Of a stretch of DNA of 64,000 nucleotides, positions 48,801-59,602 are shown in pieces. Numbering within the stretch: position 1 is the first letter of the stretch; every line of letters begins with the position of its first letter. The stretch covers positions 979,957-1,043,956 of the forward strand of contig NMRA01000072.1 of the NCBI GenBank assembly GCA_002633005.1, in the 5' to 3' direction. A program made the position numbers and the translations under genes. Origin of the DNA: Phoronis australis. Its lineage: Eukaryota; Phoronida; Phoronidae. Under the pieces are notes generated by a model. The model did not search any database. It saw nothing but the letters and a program-made list of their open reading frames with translations, and was not told the DNA's origin.

Positions 48801-51800
48801 TATCACTGAAGTACGGCACGAAGAGCAAGCTTAGACATGAAAAGAATTTTGCTAAAAATAATTGATGACACGATACCTTATCAAAGGGCTGAGAATAGAT
48901 AAAGCTAGAGAAGTCGAAAAAATGTTCCCAGAAGTCAGAGTAGTTTTCACAAGACCAGCTGCACAGCTCAGCATATTTTTCTGAAATAGAACAGAACAAC
49001 ACAAGCTTGAGTATGGATAAATTAACGCCTCTCAGTTTTTGTTCACACACCAATGCTGTGACGTGGCTGGCATAAATGTTATAAATCTTAGGTTTACCAG
49101 GGATATGAATAGTTCCAGAGCAAAATGCAGAGAATAATCAATTATTAAAAATTACTGATACCATAGAAAGATTAAAGGGAGTAATGCCCTTTTGAAGGTG
49201 TAAATGGTCAATTTGTGGTGTATTCTACCTATTATATATCAATGTTGTATTTTAACCTTTTAGAGAAAGTAGAATACAGTAAATTGACCAAAAAGCCCTC
49301 AAACAGATAAGATTCCCCTTTATAAGACACCAGTAAACAACATCTGGTAAGAAAACAAACAACTGTTATGCTAATTCATCACCTATTTAGCTCACAACAT
49401 GGCAGACGAGTGAAATTTTATTTAATCGAATGTCAAGTTTGGTAATTATTTTTGAGCAGAATTACTGCACGAATAATTTAGCATAGCAATTCATTTAGCA
49501 CAGATTAGTGGATCGTTAACTTCGTCAAATTTCTCAATAAAAAGGAAAAATTAAGAAAAGAAAATGTTATCGTGTTGGAATGGTTTGCATCAAATGCCTA
49601 AATAAAAAGGGTGAAAAAAGAGGTACACCTAAAAATTTTAAAAGTGACACTGGGAAATTAGACTACTCACACTTTAAAAGACAGTACAATAAAAAACTCG
49701 CTCATTTTAGAGAGTTCATACAAATAAAAGGGACTTATTGGTAAGTATCTTCTACAAAAATTAACATTTAAACCTTTGCCAAGATTTTAAGGTTATGTAG
49801 GACCCTAGAAAAATGTCGAAATTTGGCTAACTTCAGAACATCATATCTCAGAAATGGTTGATCGGATTCATGACACTTCACTGGATACATGCTTTAAACC
49901 CTATTACCCAAAACTGCTAGGATTTGTTTTTAAAATGTGTCATTTATGAACTTTTCAAAACTCTTCCAGACAAAAGATTTTGTCAAATATTTGATCAATT
50001 TTAATAGAAGCAAAGTGCATTCCTTTTTCAATTCTTTGTTTATATATTTAAATATGCACCCCCACCACTTACATAGGAAAATATTTTGCAATAAACTTTG
50101 CATCCTGGACACTACGCTGGCCAGTCAAATTTTCCAAAGAATTCGGAGTCAATCAGGGTTTTTAAGTCGAACTTTAATTTACTTTTTCCTATAAATTAAA
50201 CATACGTACGACTAAAGCACAATAAAATGTAAATGCGTCAGTTAACAGGTTTGTGACTTCAGTGTGCAAGCTCAAGAGGCTCTGGGTTCGGTTGCATAAA
50301 ACAGGATCAAGACTTATTTGAGATTACCAGTAGGACTCTTAATCACATTTTCTGCAACTTGGCCAAATGCTTCATCAGTACTTTTTCAAAGTGTAAAACT
50401 TATTAAACTAAAAAAATAAAATAAAAGTACTTGAATGAGTTAAAAATAAGAATTCCTGTTTATGCAAGTGGCCCAAGGCGCGAGGATTTTTTCTGCATAC
50501 ATCCATGCTACTATAATAAACAAATAAACATAGGAGGGCCTAAAAATTTTATAATCTGTGAACCTTCCAGTCGTGGACGTGAAAGTTTCAAATAAATACT
50601 ACTAAATAATTAGTCATTTCATTTACTTTGTACATTTTTCATGTTATATTATCACATCCCAGCAAAAAAGTCAACCAAAACCTTAGCATAGCAGCGCAAT
50701 ACTGTACATGAGCATTCACATTTGCAGACATGACGGCGCGACCGCGGTTGTTCACATGTGGTGCCCAGAACACCTGTAAGACAATAGCACCTGCTACATG
50801 AAAAATCCTAACGCATTTTGTACAACCGGTAGTTAATCTATTGTCATATGCTCCTGGAAGGTGTCATGCTCCTGAATGGTTACGTGCTCCTGGCATGGTT
50901 AACTTTTTTCTGGCACATGACTTGGTCCTGGCATGGCCAGTATGAAATATTTCAAACGAGTTATTTGTATGTGTGTACATAATAAATTTAGGAAAGCGCC
51001 TCACAACATTCAATTGGCGCACAAATACTGTCATTGACACACTGTGATTGCTTAGCTTAGGTCAAAAGGCCCATTAAAATTAGAAGAAAAAGTTTTTAAA
51101 ATGATCCCTGAAAGAGTATAAAAATTTTTTGGTGCATGTATTACTTACAATATGAAGTGAAAGTATTTTGTTGGTTCTGGATAGTTACTTTTGGTCTTGT
51201 AAAGTGAAAATATATGGACTTTTTTCAATTCTTGAATAGAAAAACTGTTATGGATTTTTTCCGTAATGGCTTTCCATAATTACCGAAGTAGTATTCATAA
51301 GCAGAAACCAAACACCTCCAATAGTCTACATGCAGCTAGCTAGTTGGTTGGCCAGTTGGCTGGCTGGCTAGCTAGCTGAGTAGGCCTACCCTCCCAGGCG
51401 TCGCTCATCCTTGATCGATCTCCGACGCATCACACGCCTCACACGGAGTACAGAAAAAAATCGAAGAAATTGCGGGAAAATCTTGAGAGCTCCCCATTCC
51501 CAACATTGACGGGTCGGAAACTCAGAACTGCAACCCTTCTCTCGCGACACACTACTGACACTTACAGCCAACACCGCGGAAGGCACTCATACAGCTGACC
51601 CTATCGCTGGTGGTCTCTTATTCCCGCGCTCATCTCATACCCGAGGCCATGTTGCCTACACAGTGAGAGACTGGGGTTTTCCCACTCACCTAATTTCAAC
51701 CCAAACCTTTCATTGATTCGGGTTCTGAATTCATCCATCAAAGTTGTTTTGCTTGGATCGGGTTTCCACATTATGATGGACTCGCAACCATTTGTTTCAG

Positions 51801-51804
51801 TCAT
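33883..51804 (-). CDS. AACS: AACS, acetoacetyl-CoA synthetase
   Basis: Sixteen exons from the 5' end: 51690-51804, 48877-48980, 48143-48260, 46542-46750, 46198-46312, 45936-46014, 45383-45533, 44839-44919, 44367-44491, 42672-42736, 42073-42195, 41076-41189, then exon 13 (40405-40600), exon 14 (39542-39600), exon 15 (34819-35024) and exon 16 (33883-34020). All join in phase to 665 residues (human 672). It makes acetoacetyl-CoA from acetoacetate, ATP and CoA in the cytosol, feeding ketone bodies into sterol and fatty-acid synthesis. It has the ANL-family ATP loop [10 protein letters not shown] (281-290), GWMMWNW (326-332), GGTD (429-432), the core HGD (513-515) followed by [15 protein letters not shown], and the A10 lysine region NGKKVEVAV. 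Exons 13-15 are present twice; the copies look allelic. Confidence 0.95.
34592..35587 (-). repeat. haplotype-1 copy of AACS exon 15 region
   Basis: Near-identical to 35872-36870, differing by scattered substitutions and small indels. Contains AACS exon 15 (34819-35024). It ends at TTAA (35584-35587), where a mobile element begins that is absent from the other copy. Confidence 0.85.
35588..35870 (+). mobile_element. left end of a DNA transposon inserted at TTAA (THAP-like, Kolobok-type candidate)
   Basis: This 283-base segment has no counterpart in the allelic copy, which reads straight from TTAA (36867-36870) into CTGTGCAATA. It starts AGGCCAAGGCAACCTTTTTC and ends at a contig break (N at 35871). 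A plus-strand frame begins near the break with MPHCCC, like the start of THAP zinc-finger domains (MP..CC..GC). TTAA insertion plus a THAP domain are features of Kolobok transposases. Only the first six codons are visible, so the assignment is tentative. Confidence 0.55.
35872..38720 (-). repeat. haplotype-2 contig carrying AACS exons 13-15 (allelic duplicate)
   Basis: Single Ns bound it at 35871 and 38721. It holds second copies of exon 15 (36103-36308), exon 14 (37631-37689) and exon 13 (38505-38700). All are intact and in frame, with no disabling change. Its left third matches 34592-35587 and its right two thirds match 38722-40620. Across the TTAA at 36867-36870 it is continuous. This is the uninterrupted allele, not a second gene. 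Confidence 0.8.
36893..37128. repeat. 23-bp minisatellite in AACS intron 14 (haplotype 2)
   Basis: About ten copies of a 23-base unit close to TTCACCATTTAATTCATTGT plus ATA. The allelic copy is at 38738-38935. Confidence 0.85.
38722..40620 (-). repeat. haplotype-1 copy of AACS exons 13-14 region
   Basis: Starts exactly with CTGTGCAATA, the bases that follow the empty TTAA site in haplotype 2, so it is the right flank of the insertion. Contains exon 14 (39542-39600) and exon 13 (40405-40600) and continues without a break into the rest of AACS. Confidence 0.8.
38738..38935. repeat. 23-bp minisatellite in AACS intron 14 (haplotype 1)
   Basis: Same array as 36893-37128 with fewer units; copy number differs between the two haplotypes. 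Confidence 0.85.
41630..41725 (-). mobile_element. tRNA-derived SINE fragment, minus strand
   Basis: On the minus strand it reads AGCTCACCTGGACTAGAGTG (A-box like), then TGTTTGAGCC (B-box like) and ATGATGGGAACAGAGACC. The same order of motifs occurs in the plus-strand copy at 41875. Confidence 0.5.
41875..42000 (+). mobile_element. tRNA-derived SINE fragment, plus strand
   Basis: ATCTCAGTGGACTAGAGCAG resembles a Pol III A box, and CCAGGTTCAAGCCC a B box, followed by CGTCGGGACAGAGATCTTTC. It does not fold as a full tRNA. Confidence 0.5.
42790..42960 (+). mobile_element. tRNA-derived SINE with clear A and B boxes
   Basis: GTGTAGCTCAGTGGTTTGAG gives an A box with a D-stem (GCTC/GAGC). GGGTTCAAATCCTGG is a good B box. 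CAGTG and CACTG can pair as an acceptor stem. The anticodon arm is poor, and a non-tRNA tail follows, so this is a SINE head rather than a working tRNA gene. Confidence 0.6.
44022..44269. mobile_element. 248-bp MITE with inverted termini
   Basis: Left end GAAGAAAGTGACTTAAAATT then TAAGACAGAAATTT. Right end is the inverse: AATTTTTGCCTTAAATTTTA then AGTCACTTTCATGAAACGGG. Related, more diverged copies are at 8640-8860 and 27480-27680. Confidence 0.7.
47481..47826. other. assembly gap (N run) in AACS intron 3
   Basis: 346 unknown bases. The left flank shows two copies of GATAAAYTGSCCATAGTAGC about 47 bases apart entering the gap, so a tandem array probably caused it. AACS exons 3 and 4 join in phase across this intron, so no coding exon appears lost. 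Confidence 0.9.
48981..51689 (-). other. AACS intron 1
   Basis: 2.7-kb AT-rich intron. GCTAGCTAGTTGGTTGGCCA-type simple repeats occur near 51337-51380. Nothing coding is recognised. Confidence 0.6.
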
Positions 51805-52629
51805 GTTTACAATTTAAATTAAAATTCTTTCAATCAAATGACAACTACTCGCCACCTGTGTTTTCGACCGGATAACGTGTAACCTGACCGCCTTGCAACA
51901 CCGGGAAAAGATTGCAGAAAGGCGATGCAAAGTAGTTCGTCGACGAATGTAATTCAAAATCTTTAGATTGTGGTAAATGTTCAACAAAAACTTTAGGTTG
52001 ATGATTTAATTCAATATAAAGTGACTGATGATATGGTTAATGTACTAACTTGACCTATTTTGTAATGAAGCATGAATTTCCGTTTTGCCCATGAATATAT
52101 TGTTGACATGATTATTGTCATTTGATTGGTTAGAAATTGTCGCCTCAGTGACCTTATGACACTTGACAGGTCATGTCATCTGCCTTGAGTTCATTGACTC
52201 AAAAATTGTATGTTATATCAAGGAGTAGTAACTCAATGCTATGTGCACTACTTAGGTGATGATAACTGCTTCCTTATAATCCAACACTGTGGCCGGGACT
52301 GGGCGTTTGGGAGATGGTCGGAAAATTTGACTGTTCAATTAAAAAACCAAGGGCAAAGGTATGGCTGCCTGCAGTCACGGGGGGGGGGGGGGGNAACAAT
52401 AAACGGGGTTGCTCAGGGCCTATGCATTGTTTATTCACCTCCCGCCCCCCCCCGGGTTGCGCGCACATGCTAGTCAGCAATTCGCACCCGAACTGCCAAA
52501 TGGTATCTGTCAGAATTTTAGGGGGGCATGGCCCCCTTGCCCCTCCCCCCCTAAATCCGCAACTCAGGGGTGCACACTGATATTTCGCTGTGGTTGCAAG
52601 TATGATCTACCAAGTATACATTTATTATG
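51805..52629. other. AACS upstream region
   Basis: Probable AACS promoter, then repeat sequence with G and C homopolymers around the single N at 52394. No gene is recognised. Confidence 0.5.
52480..52570 (-). repeat. GC-rich dispersed repeat, copy 1
   Basis: Contains TTCGCACCCGAACTGCCAAA, then AATTTTAGGGGGGCATGGCC and CCCTAAATCCG. It is the inverse of the segment at 63910-63998. Confidence 0.65.
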
Positions 52630-54495
52630 AATGCATACCATAGGTATGTCTTCACATTCGTATTTTAATACGTATTTTAATACGCCCTTAAAAGAGCCTG
52701 CATCACTAAACCCTTCACTACAAACGAATAGCCAGTCCATGAAAGAAGAGCTTGGAATCGGTGGTACCGACTCAACTGCTGAGTTCAGATTCATCCCTGT
52801 CAACAGCCGGGCACACACTCCACTTGTCGCACTTACACTGATTAAAGTGGGGACCAGTTGTCCCCTGGCTCGTCTTCGCCCGGCTACGTCAATAATGCAT
52901 GCTGAGGCACCTCAGGGTAGCGCCGGGTACAATAGACCATCTTTTTTCTAAATTAATGATCTTCCAGACTCTATTATAAACTCTAAAACGTTCTTATACG
53001 CAGATGACACAGCAATTTTCTATCCATTCCCATTAAGATTCCTCAGCACTCCCTTGGATTACAATCTGACCTCTGAGTGGACAACGAAATCTCTGACTGG
53101 TCTCATAAAGGAAGGATGAATTTTAAAACTGAAAAGGTGTTAATTTAACATTTTTCAAATCTATCAACACAGACTACCACACAAATCCAATATTTGATCG
53201 GTCACTTGATGGAGAAAATAGGCCCTATTCCCAAAATACAGACACTGACGTAAACACCCTGGTGTATTGGACGAAAAGTTCACATTCGCATCTCACTGTC
53301 GTGAACTTGTCCAAAAGGTATGAAAGCTTCAAAATTGTTTCTCATGTCATCTCAACTCCGCGCTTCTTGAAACACTTTTCATTGTGCTCTCTCACCTAGA
53401 TTACGGTGCTATATACCAGTGCAGCCATCGAGCACTGGTATGCTTCTCCACTGAATTAGACAGTTCGAATACCAGGCAGCTTTAGCCATAACCGAAGCGC
53501 ACAAAGGATCCAGCATATGAAGGTCTCGAAGAGTCTCAACTGGGACAAACTAGCTACACGTCGTAAACATCACGCATCCAATTATAGTTTTAAAGTCAAA
53601 CAACTAAATAAAATCCAATTTGACTCTTACAAATGCCAATTAATGCACTAGACGTGGACTTAGACATACTATCTCATTATTCTATTCCACCTTCCCTCGG
53701 TCAGGTCTTTCAAAGATCCACAATAATAACTTGCATTGATAACTGGAATTCCTTACCGCCTAAAATAAAAGAAAGCACCTCAACATTGTCTCACAGTATA
53801 CTATCGCTTCAGATTTACCAGTGCCCTTAACATTATTCCAACTTCCACGTAATCATAGTAGCTTATGCAGATCAACATACGAATTGTTTCTCAACAGCGA
53901 CAAATTTAGACATAATTTTAAAGACACTAACCACTACGATAGTGTGGAAATTTCCAGTCATTTGTTCATATCTTCTTTGACTGCACAGTAAACGGAAATC
54001 AAGGGTTAGAACTCCTTCAGACACTCGAACAATACCGCAATATTAATAACGCTTACTCTTAATTCCGTAAAGTTTCAGATAAAGTTAAGTTCTTTCTTAG
54101 TGGTTATAGAAAACTTGATTCCGCTAACAACATGGCTCTTTGCGAAAAGGTTGCTAAATTTGTTTTTCGTAGCAGAATCATTTGCTTTAGCTGACACCTT
54201 AAAACACCTAATTTGTACTGCGTTTAAATAAGATGTAATCACTCTTATTGGCAAGATATTGTAAGTAATATATAAACATTTATATGTCTATTCATTTTTA
54301 AATTTATAATGGTATTATCTTGTATACAACTTTGAAGTTATTGCTGCACTTGTGTATGTGCAGTACATTCATCTGTATTCTTTTATGTATGTTTGTATAT
54401 TTGACGTCCAGATATAATGCTTTCTAGCGCTTTCTGGACTCAACTCTTATTATTGTACATTGCATTTTTGTAATAAATATTATAAAATAAAACTC
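52630..54495 (+). pseudogene. decayed CR1/Jockey-type LINE (non-LTR reverse transcriptase)
   Basis: Reverse-transcriptase palm motifs are visible in order: APQGS near 52900, an in-frame stop at 52949, then INDLPDS, and LYADDTAIF near 52994-53020. Further on come DEKFTFASHCRELVQKV (about 53270-53320), LDYGAIYQCSHRALV, NWNSLPPKIKES (about 53745-53780), and a C-terminal part ending near 54195 in which HIFFDCTVN and NMALCEKVAKFVFRSRIICF can be read in shifting frames. It has several stops and frameshifts. The 3' tail ends near TAATAAATATTATAAAATAA. No 5' ORF is seen. It sits between FABP and AACS. Clade assignment is by motif style only. Confidence 0.7.
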
Positions 54496-54767
54496 CCACT
54501 CAGTGCAACATAACTTAGTTAGAATATACGGAATAGTTTATTTAGGCCTACTACACCAGTACAATTTAGCAAACGGTAGGCTGTTCTGATAGTCTTTAAA
54601 ACGCGTTTGTTAACATAACAAAATAAGTAAACGATTTTGACTGGAATTTGTGTACAAAGTTAGTGGGTTCGTTTGTAAAATTAACGTGAGAGATCAGATG
54701 GCTACAGCATGGAAACCAGTCAAACAATTCATGTCACGGCGCTGGCATGTCACACCCATCGAGGAAT

Positions 54768-57700
54768 TTACGGCACTTTTTTAAAGGCTCGGATGCAGAC
54801 TAGGTCGTCCAACTTTATTTCCTGAAAAATAAAATCATTAATTTTCACAGAAACAGTAAGAACCGTAAAAAGCGTGAAAACTAACTTTGATTTTACTGGC
54901 AGATTTAGGATGTCACAAAGCAGGGGCCGAGCACATGTTCCAGAGGACAAACCGTTGTGAAAGCTCGGCCATCTGGACAGCATAAACGAAAGGCTTAGGG
55001 ACTTTGGCCGGGGTACTGTATGGATCGACACATGAAATTATACCTCTAATTCTATACAAACGAGCGGATTTTGTTGGCTACTCATCCGTGTAAATCACAC
55101 AGAGGGTTTGGTCTATGACAGCCATAAAAAATACCACGGGGTATGTTTAGCTGGACAGGAACATAGAATCAATTGAGTCAAGAGGTGAAGTTCAAATGCA
55201 GTTGTCGTTTCATGTACGGACAAACAAGTTGAAACATAAATGTTTAGATTACTTGACTGTAACTAATGAAAGAAACTGATCATCGCATCGCAACAAATCG
55301 ATTACACGTTACCATGTAAATCATTGAAATTCAGCCAATGAACTACAAACCCGAAAATGCTGTTCGCAACCCCCTTCCATCCAAAGCCATTAAAAATTTC
55401 CGAAAGCTGGTTCAAGCAAGTAACCGGAAACGGGATGTAAATTTTTTACTCGAAATCGAGCTCGTAAATATTTTTAGCATTTTCCATCCTTGAATACGAA
55501 TTCAAAATAAATATCTATAAGTCTGTGATCGAGTTTATGGTTTATAGGGTTGATTGTATCATCCTGCTTTGCATTTGATGACTCCAGGTAAAAATTCGAG
55601 TCTGAACTCGGAATGTGGAGTTTCACACGAATTATTAGCAGAGTCTTGGGGTCATCAGGTGTAAACTTGAAGTAGACACAGTCTCCTCGTTAAATCATAA
55701 CATACTCGAGGTCAGAAATGAACATTTATCTTTAGTTTGTCTGAAGAACGGAAATGTCAAAAGTATTTTCGAGTTCGATTTTCGTTAAAAACGTTTTACC
55801 TGAGGTTGCTACCCTAGCCAATGTAGTACAGCCTCTTACCATAATCATCTCACCCTCTTCGTTAATGTATCTAGCTACTGTGTGACTACGACCTTTACCC
55901 TCTTCCACGGGGTCTTCTTTAATCATCATCCTATCTCCATCCCACGTGACCAAACTCTGCAGTTGAAAGCAGAAAATGACATTTTCTCGACGAACGACAT
56001 CTGGCAATAAAATGAGAAAAATGGTTAGATTTGGAATGTTAATCATGCGCAAGTTTTGAGAATGGCGTCTATGTGTGCGACTCGAATATTTTTGTTTGAC
56101 ATTGTCAAAGAATTAATTTGCCTTGTGAATAACACATGTTTGTTGTATAAAAATGAGCGCGACCAGGCAATTAAAATTTCCCGACAAACCTGTCTATTTT
56201 AAAGAAATGAATGGCGAGGGAGCCTTAACTGCTTTGTTTTTAGAAATACAAATAAAATGGAGCATCAGATTTGAAATAAACTGACTAAACGGAGTAATAA
56301 CTCCAGTTAGCTATGGAACCACTTGCACAAACTGTGAGCAACAACACCGAATGTAAATGTTCGCACCCGATAAGAAATGTACTATGAACCCCACACAATT
56401 TCACTACTACCTCATTTAATCACAACACGTCAAATGAATATCTAGACACAGTGTAAAGACTATAGTGGTATTTTACTATATTGAAATTGTCGCTGGGGCT
56501 AGACTATATGTCATTGGATCAGCGAAGGAGACGACACATGCTCCACACCACTGAAACTTTGCTAAGGTCTTTCTAAATCGTCACTAATTTTACTGAATAC
56601 GAATACGATTTTATTGACGCTGGGCTTAGTTTTGACTTGCGTAAGAGGGGTGGGGGGGGGAGTCGTCATAAACACACAACCCGGCAGTGACGCCAATGAA
56701 ATCGGTGCAAAACATCATTCACAACTTCCAATAGTCTAAAATTACCTTCATTTTTGTTCCATTATGGTCTTGTATATCTTCGACACCAATAGTAAATGAT
56801 GTCTCTCGCGTCCAAAATCCTGTGTGCGTTTTCAATGTGAATTTATCCCCGTCACGGAGGAATTCCGATGTAGGAGAAGAATTTGCAGCCATTTTACGAG
56901 CTATCCATGGGGCGCCTTTGAAAAGAAATTAAAATTCAAGTCTTCCACAAATTACGTCAATTCAGGAAGCCTGGTCAATTCAATAGCTACAGTACATGAC
57001 CGAGTTCGCGAACCTTGCTACCGTACCCACACTGGAAAGTCACTAAAACAGAAAAAAATCAGCTCGAAGCCAGAGCCAGGTTCCTTGTCTCAAGTTAGCA
57101 AAATAAATACTGTGGAACACGTTCAAACTTTCTGATACATTTTCATAAGACCACATCAGAATATTTTGATATTGCGCCTCCTAAAGGAAAGGGCAATGAG
57201 AGCCAAAACGTTTGCTGACAACTCACTTTGTCAAAAAATTGATTCCAAGTTCACCGGCACGGTCATGATGAACAATTCATCAAATTTCATTTGCAACCGG
57301 ATAACTGCCCTCTCGGCATATTTTTGGCTTCAGTTCTGGCTTGAGTATTCTAATAGTTTGGCACGAAAACACCTTAAAACCCGGCGAACAGTGGGAATGA
57401 AATATGCAAGCACTGCCAGATTGGGGACTTCCGGCAAGTGACTCATTCGGGGGGGGGGTGCCTTCAAGCAAAATCTCTCAGACTTATCGAAAACAAACGG
57501 TAACCGTGTGTAATTTTCCAAATAATTACTGCATTCATCTTATCGCTTAGTGCCTGAATCCTGAGTTAAGAAAAACAAATTGACACGCCCACACTGAAGC
57601 CAAGAGCTAGTACCAGGGACCACAGCCGGTGAAACAGCCAAGTTCTCGCCACTAATGGGCGTGACGAGTGGGTGTCCGCCCGAATCGTCGAGCCGATTGG

Positions 57701-57956
57701 TAGGGAAACTTTAAGGCCAGTGCATATAATTCAACTTTCAGAACTCCAGGCCGTGAACTGAGACTGGGAGGAGGCCTGTCAACTCGTTAGACGGTCGGGA
57801 CGCAATTTCTACTGCAAGACACGAGGCCTCTCAGAAAGACGAGCGTGGATGAATGAACAAGCTGACTTACTGACCCATTTTTTCTAGAAACTCTTCAAAG
57901 TTCTCTGTACTCCTGACCAGCTTCCATTTGCCCTCAAACGCTTCTCCTTGCGACAT
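54768..57956 (-). CDS. intracellular fatty-acid-binding protein (FABP/CRABP family)
   Basis: Four exons from the 5' end: 57875-57956, 56746-56915, 55840-55956 and 54768-54821, total 140 residues. The intron phases (1, 0, 0) and four-exon plan are those of the animal iLBP family. The start MSQGEAFEGKWKLVRSTENF matches the family signature with one extra residue before NF. Exon 2 gives the portal helix IARKMA and strands with FTLKTHTGFWTRETSFTIG. Exon 3 gives LVTWDGDRM, VEEGKG and ARYINEEGEMIM. Exon 4 gives LVCIRAFKKVP, so the ligand-binding R-x-Y is R-x-F here. It carries a fatty acid or retinoid in the cytosol; which one cannot be said. Donor 1 is G|gtcagt; the stronger-looking GTAAGT four bases on breaks the frame. 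A TTTATT at 54538-54543 may be its poly(A) signal. Confidence 0.93.
54822..55839 (-). other. FABP intron 3
   Basis: 1.0-kb intron with nothing recognised. Confidence 0.6.
55957..56745 (-). other. FABP intron 2
   Basis: 0.8-kb intron with nothing recognised. Confidence 0.6.
56916..57874 (-). other. FABP intron 1
   Basis: 0.96-kb intron. Open frames of 91-103 codons on the plus strand have no recognised family. Confidence 0.6.
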
Positions 57957-58337
57957 CTCAACACAAAAATCACTGGTTTGCTTCTGACGTGTATATATCG
58001 TGACCTAATATAAAAAATGCGGTCATGTGAACCGGTGAACTGATCAGACTGTCTGTGACCCGTTTTTAATCACTCAGTGCTGTCACCTTATCGCCGGTAT
58101 CCCGTGGATAGTACAACAATTTCAGAACTCGTGAAGACATGTTGTTTATGACAAGATGTCCTCTCTGTAGTAGATTATTAAACTCCTTCTGGAATTCGAT
58201 ATCGTGACTCAGTTATTTTTTACAGGTGCAGCAGTTAAACCAACGCAAAATTCACTCCACAGCTGAATTAAGAGCCCGTGAATCGATTTCATATTTAATA
58301 GTAACTATACTTAAAATTTTGATTAAAACCTGCATGA

Positions 58338-59602
58338 CGGCGACATCCCGTTGCTCCCAACTTGTTCGATTCTATAGCCCTACAACAAGTTGGTAAGTTT
58401 ACCCCCGTAGCCAGTATCTTACACGACTGATTAACTCCATTCTGGCATGAGGTTGGAGGGCCTGCGCTCTTTTGTTCGATAATTACTCTTATCTCTGATC
58501 AGATCGTATCTAGCCTGAAATGGGCTGGGCTGATAAAAATAAAAGTTATAACATATTTGAGCTTAAACCAATAGCATTTCTGAATTCCTCGTCAAATGCT
58601 GACCATGTTCCGTTTTTAAATCGCCCAACTACAACAGAAGTTTAGACAATCTATTCTGTCCAAACGGGTTACCAACGTACTGAGTTTGTCTGTTCGCGTT
58701 CGGTAATAGCGTGCAACCACCATACGTTTCAAAAGAGCCAAATGTTATCGCACGCAGCACCCCTCACGTCTGGAAAAGTTACTGAACGACAGAACGCTGT
58801 AATGAGCGTTCTAATACGAGTGTGGTGCTGATTCAGAAATTAGGACCCGTGTTGGTCAGCTCAAAGTCAGGTACCCCAGTCAGTGCAAGGGGTTGGTCAG
58901 CTTAATTGGAGGTAGCCTACTCTAGTCGCAAGGTCCCAGGTTGGTCAGCGTGACCGTGAACAAGTCAGCCGTCGGGGCCCTAGCTGCAAGGAACTGGGTT
59001 GGCCAGCTTACCGAGTCATGTACTCTAGAATTAGTTTAAACTCGTTAATTGCAGGATAGGCCCTACTGTTCCTGGACTAGACATTTTCATGATGGCGTAC
59101 GTCATTCAGCAACTTTTTCAGACGTACTGAGCCGGGTTCTGAACGTGCGATAACATCTGACTCTTTTGTTAACTGCCCAGCACAGTCTTTTGTCCCGTAT
59201 GGCAACAAACAGGCCAATTATCTCCCAGGCTTCAAAGGGTTATGGGGCCTACTGAAACCTGGCAGAATGATTGTCTTAACTTCTATTGAGTTGGGCGATT
59301 TTGATGATTCAAAAACTAAACATGATCAGCATTTGACAAGGAATTCAGAAATGCCATTGGTTTATGTTCAAATATCTTATAACTTAACTTTCATGTTTAG
59401 CAGCCCAGCCCAGTCAGGCTATAGATAAGATCTGATCGGAGATAAGAGCAATTATCGAACAAAAGAGAGCCGGTCCTCCAACCGTAAATGCCAGATTGGA
59501 GTTAATCAGTCGTGTAAGATATTGGCTACAGGGGTGCCGGATCTTCCCAACTTGTTGTTGGGCTCTAGAATCGAACAAGTTGGGAGCAATGGGAAAACGC
59601 CG
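58338..59602. mobile_element. long foldback element, arms of about 450-500 bp
   Basis: The left arm (58338 to about 58800) reads CGGCGACATCCCGTTGCTCC, then CAACTTGTTCGAT, and the right arm (about 59100-59602) ends with its inverse, ATCGAACAAGTTGGGAGCAA then TGGGAAAACGCCG. Pairing continues through GATAATTACTCTTATCTCTG, GGGCTGGGCTG, CAAATGCTGA, TTAGACAATC and ATGTTATCGCACG. The right arm has about 100 extra bases. The 300-bp loop carries four imperfect repeats starting GGTTGGTCAGC. No transposase. It lies within 0.4 kb upstream of the FABP start codon. Confidence 0.75.

Noticed and set aside
57166-57441. 91-codon frame in FABP intron 1
   Set aside because: Opposite strand to FABP, no known family, and no supporting codon pattern or neighbours.
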